A stretch of 64,000 nt of DNA, from positions 944,501 through 1,008,500 of the forward strand of contig JBBELK010000329.1 in assembly GCA_037783545.1 (NCBI GenBank), read 5' to 3'. Below the pieces are notes generated by a model that was not told the DNA's origin, did not search any database, and saw only the letters and a list, made by a program, of their open reading frames with translations. The position numbers were made by a program, and so were the translations under genes. Each line of letters opens with the position of its first letter. Within the stretch, counting starts at the first letter, position 1. Positions 1 to 11,289 of this stretch are shown here, one piece after another. Source of the DNA: Henricia sp. BOLD:AAB3569 (lineage: Eukaryota > Echinodermata > Asteroidea > Spinulosida > Echinasteridae).

Positions 1-48
1 TCAAAAGCCATAGTTGAGACTTCATGCACTAAATCTATGGAACATGCT

Positions 49-868
49 AGACCCAGTAACTGAGTCGTTGGCCCCTTTTTTGACGATTTTGGTTTTTGCG
101 TTAGATATTGTTGATACGCAATCCAGTGTTGTAATCCGACACCGTTTTACGCGAGCGCTGCAGTCGAGGTCAATAGGGCATATGCACAGTATATACTATA
201 CACTGTACATGTGCGTGTACAGTACAGCTAGGCGACTTTGGCATAACGTTTCATTGTACATAGTCGATGTATAGTCGATGTATAGTCGATGTATAGTCAT
301 TACAAAAAGAGGAAAATGCAAGAAATCTCCAACTTTGTAGTTGTTTCTTTAATTTTCCGTATAAATACCATACACCCTCGCCACTAATTCTTCATAATAT
401 GACATAAGACCCCACTGAGAGAGTGTAATTATGGTTAGGAAACATGAATTTAGGGATGACAAATTTCAAGTTTTCCTTTGAATTTTTATGGCATGTTCCT
501 AGACCCAGTAACTGAGTCGTTGGCCCCTTTTTTGACGATTTTGGTTTTTGCTTTTGGGCCTATAGCAAAAACCAAAATCGTCAAAAAAGGGGCCAACGAC
601 TCAGTTACTGGGTCTACGGAAAATTTAAAAAAACCTACAAAGTTGGAGATTTCTTGCATTTTCCTCTTTTTGTAATGATTATACATCGACTATACATGTA
701 CTATGTACAACGAAACGTTATGCCAAAGTCGCCTAGCTGTACTGTACACGCACATGTACAGTGTACTGTGTATATTATACTGTGCATATGCCCTATTGAC
801 CTCGACTGCAGCGCTCGCAAAACGGTGTCGGATTACAACACTGGATTGCGTATCAACAATATCTAACG
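49..868. repeat. Large inverted repeat with internal perfect hairpin
   Basis: Arms of about 250 bp (100-360 and 616-868) are diverged reverse complements. Between them lies a perfect hairpin with 51-bp arms (501-551 and 565-615) and a 13-bp loop. A lone copy of the same 51-bp arm sits at 49-99, next to the left outer arm. This looks like a foldback element, or an inverted duplication that trapped a small MITE. Confidence 0.85.
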
Positions 869-1728
869 ACTGTTGTGTTACAACAAACTCCGTGAACATA
901 AAACAGTTCACTGCTTTATCACGGCAGCGATATATTTTATCAGTTCGAACGCAAGAGGGCGCTAGTACAAAATCTCGCCGGTGCTTTGGTTTCGCACAAT
1001 TTCGAAAGAAAAACGACACGGTTTTTAACTGTTTTCTCAAAAGTTGGACGGGGTATGGAGCTGGATTTTACCGAGGTTGGTTTTAATCATGCATATCTTC
1101 AATCACACAGGAAGATGACACTATTTGTAACGGTTTATCAATCATTACCATTCCTGTATATTACCTTTAAGATGGCATGATGCAAACTTAGTATCAAAAT
1201 TCCACGGCCATTCCCGAGTGAAATTTTGTCTAAAGCCTGGCAATGCATTTACTAGTTTGGGGTTGCAAAGTCACAAAGCTACATGCATGCATCAACATAA
1301 ATTGTGTATTTTTGAAGTGTTAAGCATGTTTCAGCCGAAATCAACAAGTCAACCATGAGTCAAGCATTGTCAATGGACGAAAACCATTGATTGGTTAATG
1401 AGCCACTGATTCATGAATGAATATTCATTAGATATACATTTTTTTGCATAATGCTAGTTAAGCAGCCCCCAAAGGCTGTTTAAGATCTGGTTTCTTTATT
1501 CAATTTCATGTCTTGTCCAGGCATGCTTTGGATTTCACCTCATGATTCATAAAACACAAGTGCAGTAGGAGATGTGATTTTTTTTTACATTTAAATGGAA
1601 AATACACAAGATTTGGTATGTCTGTTTACCAGGGAAAATGTTTTTCTCTTTCATTATCATTTGGGAAGAAAAATGTCAGAGAAAACCCGTAAATAAAAGC
1701 AAGAACTTTTATTTGTTAGGACATCTGT
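869..1728. other. Non-coding stretch, nothing recognised
   Basis: AT-rich sequence with short open frames only. No SZT2-like exon was found on the minus strand and no clear repeat structure was seen. It is presumably SZT2 intron. Confidence 0.5.
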
Positions 1729-2194
1729 CTAAGGCCGGGGTCAGACGAATTAAGACATCCTAATTCATTACGATTATGAGATTTTGTGCATGCGACCCCA
1801 AATATATCGTAATCGTATCACAATCGGTCAACGTTGAGACTTCTCATCGTTCGATTGTAATCGTATTACAATAAATTGGCAAAACACGCGTGTGACCCCA
1901 TCTCGTAGTCATATTACAAATTTACAATCTATTCCATAAACCCTGGCGGTAACCTTCCCCATGCGCGCGTATACTTTCTGCTTCACCGCGCGTGCCTGGC
2001 ATGTTTTTCCATTCACAGGGCGGCAGGACTATGGGATGGATCACAATACGATTATGCGATTGTGTTGCTCGTGTGACACCAATTTATTATAATACGATTA
2101 CAATCGATTATAATAAGCCTGTCGTCGTTGGAAATATTACAATCGTATCATAATAAAATCATTACAAGAATTTTCCCGTGTGACCCCGGCCTAA
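1729..2194. mobile_element. TIR element (AGGCCGGGGTCA ends)
   Basis: About 465 bp with near-perfect terminal inverted repeats, AGGCCGGGGTCAGACG at the left and TGACCCCGGCCT at the right. The interior is full of short ATAATCGTAT-like direct and inverted motifs. There is no coding capacity. It fits a non-autonomous DNA transposon. Confidence 0.8.
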
Positions 2195-2263
2195 AAGAGA
2201 AATTGTGAGCAATCATGCGCAGATGAGGTTTAGAAGCGATGCAATATGATGAAGCTCTCAAAC

Positions 2264-2341
2264 CTTAGACTGCATACGTCGCATGAATTGCTTGATGTCA
2301 CTGGCAAAGAACATGGGCGTTTCACCTAAAGACAACGACCT
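2264..2341 (-). CDS. SZT2: SZT2 exon 46 (probable)
   Basis: Residues 2904-2929, [20 protein letters not shown] then RRMQSK. CAG acceptor, open frame and phase 0-0. The GTTTGA donor is weak. A diverged copy of its first bases and acceptor lies at 2436-2476. Confidence 0.5.
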
Positions 2342-5300
2342 CTGGATATGTACAGGATTGGAAGGCAATCAATCACAAGGAAATGGGGGTGGGGGCGGGA
2401 AGGAGGGAAGTAGGGGGGGGGGGTGAGGGGAGTTTAAATGGGCACTTCACCCAAAGATAACAACCTCTGGTTTTGGTTTAATATCAAAATTATAAACATA
2501 TCAATTCACTGAGAGACAACCATAAACCAAATTACAAACAGTAAGAGCACCCATGTGTACTGTGGGCAAGAGAACTAAACAGAAACAATCATTATTTCAC
2601 ACGCAATGAATGCATGAATAAAATAAACAACTCATTTGCCTTTAAACTCATTTGCCAAGAGTAAAGTCGGGACCTACAAAAAATGTTTTTTATTATTGAG
2701 AACAAGTCACGAGGTTGCGCCATGAGCACATAAAGCAAACAATATGATTTTGCGATGAATGCTTTTTCATATATTCATGACAATGCTACTTAAAATATGC
2801 GATAGACTGGCATCTCATACAGGGGGAGTAGCAATGCTCCTAGTCACTCAATGCCATGGAAACTAACAACCTGCTGGGGGTGAACCTGTGATGGACTGGC
2901 ATCCCATACAGGGGATCGGAGTAGCAATGCTCGTAGCTGCTGAGGGTAAGCTTGCAATGAACTTGCATCTTATCCAGGAAGACTAGCAGTGCTCAATGTC
3001 ATGGAAAGCAGGGATGAGTACAACATGAAAACACCAATTTATGTGCTCAAAATGTTAGTAAGCCCATTTATAGGATGTATATTGTGCTTTTCATCCTGAA
3101 CATTGCTGAAATTTGATTTTTCTGTCATATTTGAGTGAGAGTGAATTCATTAAAACCACCCTTACCTTGACGCTGACCGGTGGAGAATGATCTGTGTCTC
3201 TTGCTTTGTCTTCTCTGAATAGCTGCCGGACTCCTATGCCAGGTAGAATGTCTGCTGTTTGACTTGACCCTAGAGGGTGCAGTGGGTGAAGATGTATTAC
3301 TAGCCTTTTATTAGAGGTTTACACATGCAGGTTATTGATGAATTTCTTATAACTAGTAAGCAGAAGGTTGTGGGTTTGAGTTTTAACGTGTTCTCAGGAA
3401 AAACGCACTTAGTATATAGCACATGCACCGCATCGTGCAAGGGCAAATTACATCCACATAAAACAAGAGATAATTAAAGTCTGAAACCTACCTTCATAGG
3501 TATTAATTTGTCTCGCCTCCCCACCCCACCCCATCCCAACACCCCAACCCCCCCCCCCCCCCCCCCCCCCACCCCATCCCAACACCCCCCCCCCCCCCCC
3601 CCAACACACCCCCCAACCCCTCCCCCCCAACACCCCCCCAACACCCCCCCCTTCATAGGTATTAATTTGTCTCGCCTCCCCACCCCACCCCAACACCCAA
3701 CCCCCCCCCCCCCAACCCCCCCCCCCCAACACCCCCCCAAACCCCCCCCCCCCCCCCCCAACACCCCCCCCCAAACATCAAGATACATAGGTGGGTGGCA
3801 CCATAGGCAGCTAACGGCCAGAGTATTAAAGTGGGGAATCCCCTTACTCTAAACGAAAAAGTGTTCTGGGATCTTTTAAGTGCATTACACAACACACTGG
3901 ACCAACGGCCTTCCATCCCTGCCAAAGGGCGCAAGTACCCGGCCGGGTATCGAACCCGCAACCCCAAAATTTCACCCGAGTGTTGCAAGTCAGTAGCCAA
4001 AACCATTCAGCCACCGTACCCCACTAGAAAGATGTTTCTGATCACTTGAATTGAAGTTACAAAGCAGACTTACTTTCACTTTCTTTGTACGGTGAGTACA
4101 GTGCCAATTCCTCCCGAGACAAGATACCCATAGGAGCAGTCAGGATGCGATACTCCATGACCACGTCACACAGGCTATGCTGTACCGCCCTCATGAGGCG
4201 GTTTGTTAGATTGGGAAGATCAATGTTGCCTCGTTGCCAGATTGCAAACTGAATCAGAGCTGTAGGACCTGCCAAAACAATGAGCAGAATAGATACGTTT
4301 GAATTGTTCAATTCATTCAAATTGTACATGTGATCAACTTGTAAGTGTTTTTTACTTGTTTCACAATGGTGCCTTAAGAAAGGCATTTTATCTTAGTGCA
4401 ATCGCCATGGCACAACAATCATCAGCTAGGTGAACACTTGGGTTATGATTGTCAAGACATCATCGGAGTAAATACATGCACAACTGCATCTCTGGCAGCA
4501 GATTTCGAATAGAATGTTGTGTCGATGACACAAAATCTCCACTATAATTTCTACTTTGCACCTATGATCAATTATATAATGTTTTTCTTACCAGGTTTGC
4601 GTGGCGATTTGGAGTTCATGTAGTGTTTCTCAGTCCCTGTCAATGACTGGAAGTCAAATGCTTCTTGTAGCTCGATATAAGCAACAGGAGACGGTCTAGG
4701 GCAGTTGAGGAGGGTTACTGGGTTCCCACATCCATCCACTAACCCCATGGAAATACACGCAATGCCGTTACCTAAGAGAAATCACGAGAATAATGGAAAT
4801 ATCAGTCTCAAGTTGTCACGAGTCTGTCACTAGGCTATCACGAGGCCATCACGAGGCCATCACGAGGCCATCACGAGGCCATCACGAGGCCATCACGAGG
4901 CCATCACGAGGCCATCACGAGGCCATCACGAGGATATCACGAGGCCATCACGAGGCCATCACGAGGCCATCAAGATCTAGGGCAGTTGAGGAGTGTTAAT
5001 GGGTTCCCACATCCGTCCACTAATCCCATGGAGATACAGGCAATGCTGTTACCTAAGAGAAATAAAGGCCATATTTAAAATTATAAGTCCTTTACAAGTG
5101 CGTTGCGAGTGCATTGCGAACCTCTTGCACATTCGTTGCAAGTCCATCACAAGTCCTCACATGTAATCACAAGCCCAGTTTATACAAGCAATAAAGCACA
5201 AGCACGCACAAAGGAATGTCTTTGTTGCAGTTCGTTTGAATGGCCTCTGACTTGAATTAAGACCCACAGACTTGTGACAGACTCCATTAAAGCCCAGCAG

Positions 5301-8300
5301 CCGAATTCACGAGAAATTGCGTAGCTTGCGCAACTTTTAAAAATGACATAAGCCCAATAGGCCTGCGTGTAAATTCACAGGAATGTTGCACAGCTTACGC
5401 AATAAAAAGTTGCGCAAGCGCGCCTTACGCAGTGCGTAAGGATTCGTGAAATCGGCTGCTGGTTATTAGCACGTGAGAACGGACTACAGTTCGTACTTCT
5501 GTCACATACTTTGTTTTTGAAAGCAATTTTTGTTTACTTTCTATGCAGGGGGAATGGTGTTAAATGAAAATCAAAACGTTTTGACCGATTCAAACTGCGC
5601 ATGTTTTTCACACAATGTCTAACCTGTGCGTCCCGCCCGTTCAGGTCTGTTGTACAGATAAACCTCATTGTCAGATAACTCAATTCCCTTTTCCCGTTCG
5701 GCTCCCGTGGTCGTGTTATAGTCCTGGAAGTGGTCCTCAGGCTTAGGGCTGCTGTATTTGGGTGTGTGCAGAAACTGACGCAAGTTTTGGCCCAAGTAGA
5801 ACGCTAGGGAGAACAGGTGTTCCCTGGCAGACGAGGGCACGGTAAAATGGACAGTCTCGGTGGGTAGTTTATCAAGTGGTTGGATGAACTAGATTGGTGA
5901 TAGAGAATATAATTCTATAAGGTAAAAGGTAAAGTTGTTTCACGAGCCAAGCTGGCTCATACGGCCAGTACTCATCCTCAGTTTCCATGGCATAGAGTGA
6001 CTAGGAGTATTGCTACTCCCCCTGCATGGGATGCCAGTCCATTGCAGGATCTGTAAATTGTCTTGTCCCAGAATACAATGCAATAGTGGTGACCATGGAT
6101 TTATCGCATATAGGACAAATAAAATACATAATACCATAATTACATAAATACAAAGTGTTGATTGAAGCCGTGTGTAGCGTGTTACCTGAACATCATTTGG
6201 CGTTAGTTTACACATTGGGTTTCTATCCAGCATTAGTGAAATGACGTCCAGTGTGGCTTCGTCTAGTTTGTTGCGAAGCCGTTCAACCAGTTTCTCTCGT
6301 ATCTCTGGTCCCGGCGGGTCCACCCCATGAACATCCAGTCTAATGGTGTGTTCCATCCGGCTCGGTCCCACCGCTCGGGACAGAGTGGACATCGTGTCAA
6401 AGCCAGAGTCTACGGTGCCGACCTTACGGGAATCACTCAGGTGCCCTTGTAACTGCAGATGAATAGAAAGTTAACCACAGGTCGTGAGCCTCTGAGTAAA
6501 GTTTGGAGTAATTCCATCAGAAAAACCTTTTGACAAATATGTGAGGTCTTCTGGTATAATAATAAGATAGAAAAGAATACTGGACTATGAGAAAACAAAA
6601 CAGTAAAGGGGGTATTTTGGCAACACATACCATATTTTCCAGAAAATACCTTTGTCTGGTCTCAAAATAGAAGAAATAAGTTTCAGTTGTTCTGAAGAGA
6701 TAACTTAGGCCCAAAAAGAATTACAAATAGTGTGACAACATGCCTTTCTAAAAACCCTGTGTACAAATTTCCAATATACGCTCGTAACCGGGACGGCCTA
6801 CAATGTAACACAAGTGTCCATCCCAGTTACAAGCGTTTATTGGAAATTTGTACACAGGTTTTTTTTAGAAAGTCTGTTATCAAGTACGATACTTACAGAG
6901 ATATCATCTTCAAAGACAGATCCCATAGCCAACGTGTTCAGTGACTGTACTGATGTAGCTCGACTCACTAGTAAAAGAAAACATTGAAAACATTACATAG
7001 AATTTAAATAAAAACGACATGAAAGAAAGAAAAACAATATAATTTTCCTATTCAATTTAAGATTATGATTAAAAATGTTTTTGGACATAAGTTTGAATTT
7101 CGGTTGTAAACCTTACATTTTTATAACATTTTGACCATTAATCACCCTTTTTGTGTACCAATGCTACAATTCTTCTCCATGTACTTCACGGTGTTGCCAC
7201 ATTCTCAGCACATTTGAGATTAAATCGACTCACTTGGTTGAGAGCTGGGTTCGTAATGGTGCCCCGTGTCGATGGTTGATCCTCCCCTTATTGTAGCGGA
7301 CGAGTGACCGACTATTGTGGTCTCAAACAACCTGTCATATTCAAGGAAGCAGTCGGCAGCTGTAAAGGTAATCCTGCCCCACCATTTCTGGAATGTATGT
7401 ATCTTAAGTGCGTTTCTTGAATTTGTAAGATAGGTATTGTTCATTTTTACAAAACCAAACATGGAATGAGAAAAAAAATCATACAATCTGAATGTTTATG
7501 ACTATTACTAACAACTACAGAACTAAATTCAAAACATTGAGATGTTGAATATAGTGTGTAGATGTGCAGTACACAAACATTGTGGGGTTTGTAGCTGCTT
7601 ATGGCCGCTATGGGCATTAGGTTTTAGGTCACGTGCAGTTGTTAAGGTCTCTAAAGAAACAAAGCAGCACTTGAATTTTGCTTAAAACGCACCGTAAATA
7701 AAAGACTGCTCCTGACACCTCCCTGAAGACAAACATATTCCGACGGTTGGCCACCGCAAAGGCACTCAAAGCAGACACCAGAGCTTGCATGCCTGTTTAG
7801 TGTAGAAAAATGTGAGTATAAGTTAAACGGCCTCTTACATTATTATTATCACTTAAATTCGTATTAGGCAATCTGGGAGAGGGACTCTCTCTCAGGGTTG
7901 TAGTCGAGTCCATCACAAGCCTATCACAAGTCCAGAGCTGATAAAATCACAAGTCCGAGACAAGTCCCGCACAAGTCCGTCACAAGTCTAGTAACAAGAA
8001 GCAAAGGATAAACACACAAAACAATGTTTTTGTTGGAGTTCATTTAAATAGTTTGTGACTTGAATTAAGACCCGGGACTTGTGGTGGACTTGTGAAGGCT
8101 TGTGAAGATTTTCGATAGACTTGACTACAACCCTGCTCTCTCCAACTGGCCCTATACCTCAACACACTCTTTTTTATTGTTATCCAATTCCTTGGATGTT
8201 TGAGACACAATGTGGAACAATGGATAGGGATGACCTCTTCCACATATTATGCACCAAATGTAGGTTATTGTTTGTCAACTGCAATTATCAAAACAACCAT

Positions 8301-11258
8301 TTCAATATGTAAGTGTACGCATTTCGTTTTATGCTAATGTAATTTCTATATTTACTTCCCATTCACAGTGTCAAACACAGTGACATACCCGGTGACACAC
8401 CCCCTCCCCTGCGCCCTGTGTAGGTACGCGTTCCACATGAGATCACTGGCAAAGTGACAAACACAGTGACATACCCAGTGACACACTTCCTCCCCTGTGT
8501 CTAGTCTAGCATGAATGTGTAGGTACGTGTTCCACATGAGATCACTGACAAAGTGTCAAACACAGTGACATACCCGGTGACACACTTCCTCCCGTTTCTA
8601 GCCTAGCATGAATGTGTAGGTACGTGTTCCACATGAGATCAGTGGCAAAGTGACAAACACAGTGACATACCCTGTGTCTAGCCTAGTATGAATGTGTCGG
8701 TACGTGTTCCACATGAGATCACTGGCAAAGTGACAAACACAGTGACATACCCGGTGACACACTCCCTCCCCTGTGTCCTGTGTCTAGCCTAGTATGAATG
8801 TGTAGGTACGTGTTCCACATGAGATCACTGGCAAAGTGACAAACACAGTGACATACCCGGTGACACACTCCCTCCCCTGTGTTCTGTGTCTAGCCTAGCA
8901 TGAATGTGTAGGTACGTGTTCCACAAGAGATCACTGACAAAGTGTCAAACACAGTGACATACCCGGTGACACACTTCCTCCCGTTTCTAGCCTAGCATGA
9001 ATGTGTAGGTACGTGTTCCACATGAGATCAGTGGCAAAGTGACAAACACAGTGACATACCCTGTGTCTAGCCTAGTATGAATGTGTTGGTACGTGTTCCA
9101 CATGAGAACACTGGCAAAGTGACAAACACAGTGACATACCCGGTGACACACTTCTTCCCCTGTGTCTAGCCTAGCATGAATGTGTAGGTACGTGTTCCAC
9201 ATGAGAACACTGGCAAAGTGACAAACACAGTGACACACTTTCTCCCCTGTGTCTAGCCTAGCATGAATGTGTAGGTACGTGTTCCACAAGAGATCACTGG
9301 CAAAGTGTCAAACAGTGACATACCCTTTTTCTAGCCTAGCATGAATGTGTAGGTACGTGTTCCACATGAGAACACTGGCAAAGTGACAAACACAGTGACA
9401 CACTTTCTCCCCTGTGTCTAGCCTAGCATGAATGTGTAGGTACGTATTCCACATGAGATCACTGGCAAAGTGACAAACACAGTGACATACCCGGTGACAC
9501 ACTCCCTCCCCTGTGTCCTGTGTCTAGCCTAGCATGAATGTGTAGGTACGTGTTCCACAAGAGATCACTGGCAAAGTTTCAAACACAGTGACATACCCGG
9601 AAACACACTTTCTACCCTGTGTCTAGCCTAGCATGAATGTGTAGGTACGTGTTCCACAAGAGATCACTGGCAAATTGTCAAACACAGTGACATACCCGGT
9701 GACACACTCCCTCCCCTGTGTCCTGTGTCTAGCCTAGTATGAATGTGTAGGTACGTGTTCCACATGAAAACACTGGCAAAGTGACAAACACAGTGACATA
9801 CCCAGTGACACACTTCCTCCCCTGTGTCTAGCCTAGCATGAATGTGTAGGTACGTGTTCCACATGAGAACACTAGCAAAGTGACAAACACAGTGACATAC
9901 CCAGTGACACACTTCCTCCCCTGTGTCTAGCCTAGCATGAATGTGTAGGTACGTGTTCCACATGAGAACACTGGCAAAGTGACAAACACAGTGACACACT
10001 TCCTCCCCTGTGTCTAGCCTAGCATGAATGTGTAGGTACGTGTTCCACATGAGAACACTAGCAAAGTGACAAACACAGTGACATACCCAGTGACACACTT
10101 TCTCCCCTGTGTCTAGCCTAGCATGAATGTGTAGGTACGTGTTCCACATGAGAACACTAGCAAAGTGACAAACACAGTGACATACCCAGTGACACACTTC
10201 CTCCCCTGTGTCTAGCCTAGCATGAATGTGTAGGTACGTGTTCCACATGAGAACACTGGCAAAGTGACAAACACAGTGACACACTTCCTCCCCTGTGTCT
10301 AGCCTAGCATGAATGTGTAGGTACGTGTTCCACATGAGAACACTGGCAAAGTGACAAACACAGTGACACACTTTCTCCCCTGTGTCTAGCCTAGCATGAA
10401 TGTGTAGGTACGTGTTCCACATGAGATCACTGGCAAAGTGACAAACACAGTGACATACCCTGTGTCTAGCCTAGCATGAATGTGTAGGTACGTGTTCCAC
10501 ATGAGATCACTGGCAAAGTGACAAACACAGTGACATACCCGGTGACACACTCCCTCCCCTGTGTCCTGTGTCTAGCCTAGTATGAATGTGTAGGTACGTG
10601 TTCCACAAGAGATCACTGGCAAAGTTTCAAACACAGTGACATACCCGGTGACACACTCCCTCCCCTGTGTCCTGTGTCTAGCCTAGCATGAATGTGTAGG
10701 TAGGTGTTCCACATGAGATCACAGGCAAAGTGTCCGGGACTAAATCTCAATGCTGCGGCTAAGTAGCCCCTCTGGGCATGGTCAAAATCATCAGCATCTA
10801 AAAATAATAAACAATCTTCTGATTTAGTATGCAACAAAAATGGTGGTAACTTGAAAATAGGGCAGTGTTAAACCAGAAATGCTTACAACAAAGTCACAAC
10901 AAGTTTATGAGTTGACACCCTGCAGGGTGGATATGTGCGCTTTACAAATATTATTATTATAATTAAAACTTTGTTTTACCTATTGGGGCGACAGTTTTTG
11001 CATAAAAAAGCTATGTTAGGGCGACACGGTCTATTAGGGCTACAATTTGGTGTCGCCCTAATATTTTGGAGGTTAAAAACCATTTCGTTTAGGTCAAAAA
11101 CCATTTTTTTTAGGTCAAGAACCATTTTTGGAAGCTTTGGGTAGAGAAATTTGGTGTCAATTTAAGTGATTCTTGTCGAAATTTTGGTGGTCGCCGGGGA
11201 AAGTCTTACCAGTGGGTCGCCCCTTTGCAGCATTAAGAGATATTATTATTATTATTTA

Positions 11259-11289
<31 letters not shown>

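Noticed and set aside
3448..3852. Gly- or Pro-rich open frames
   Set aside because: Translations of the poly-C tracts.
7332..7372. Longer exon 39 beginning at the acceptor near 7361
   Set aside because: That start puts a TGA in frame after a few codons; the inner CAG restores the conserved YLRLFE.
9664..10422. 252-codon open frame of repeated [15 protein letters not shown] units
   Set aside because: It is the minisatellite read through; units of 87 and 99 bp keep the frame open by chance. No start context and no link to the exon 37 frame.
8361..10720. Regular array suggestive of CRISPR
   Set aside because: Units are contiguous with no unique spacers, derive from an adjacent exon, and the DNA is from an animal.
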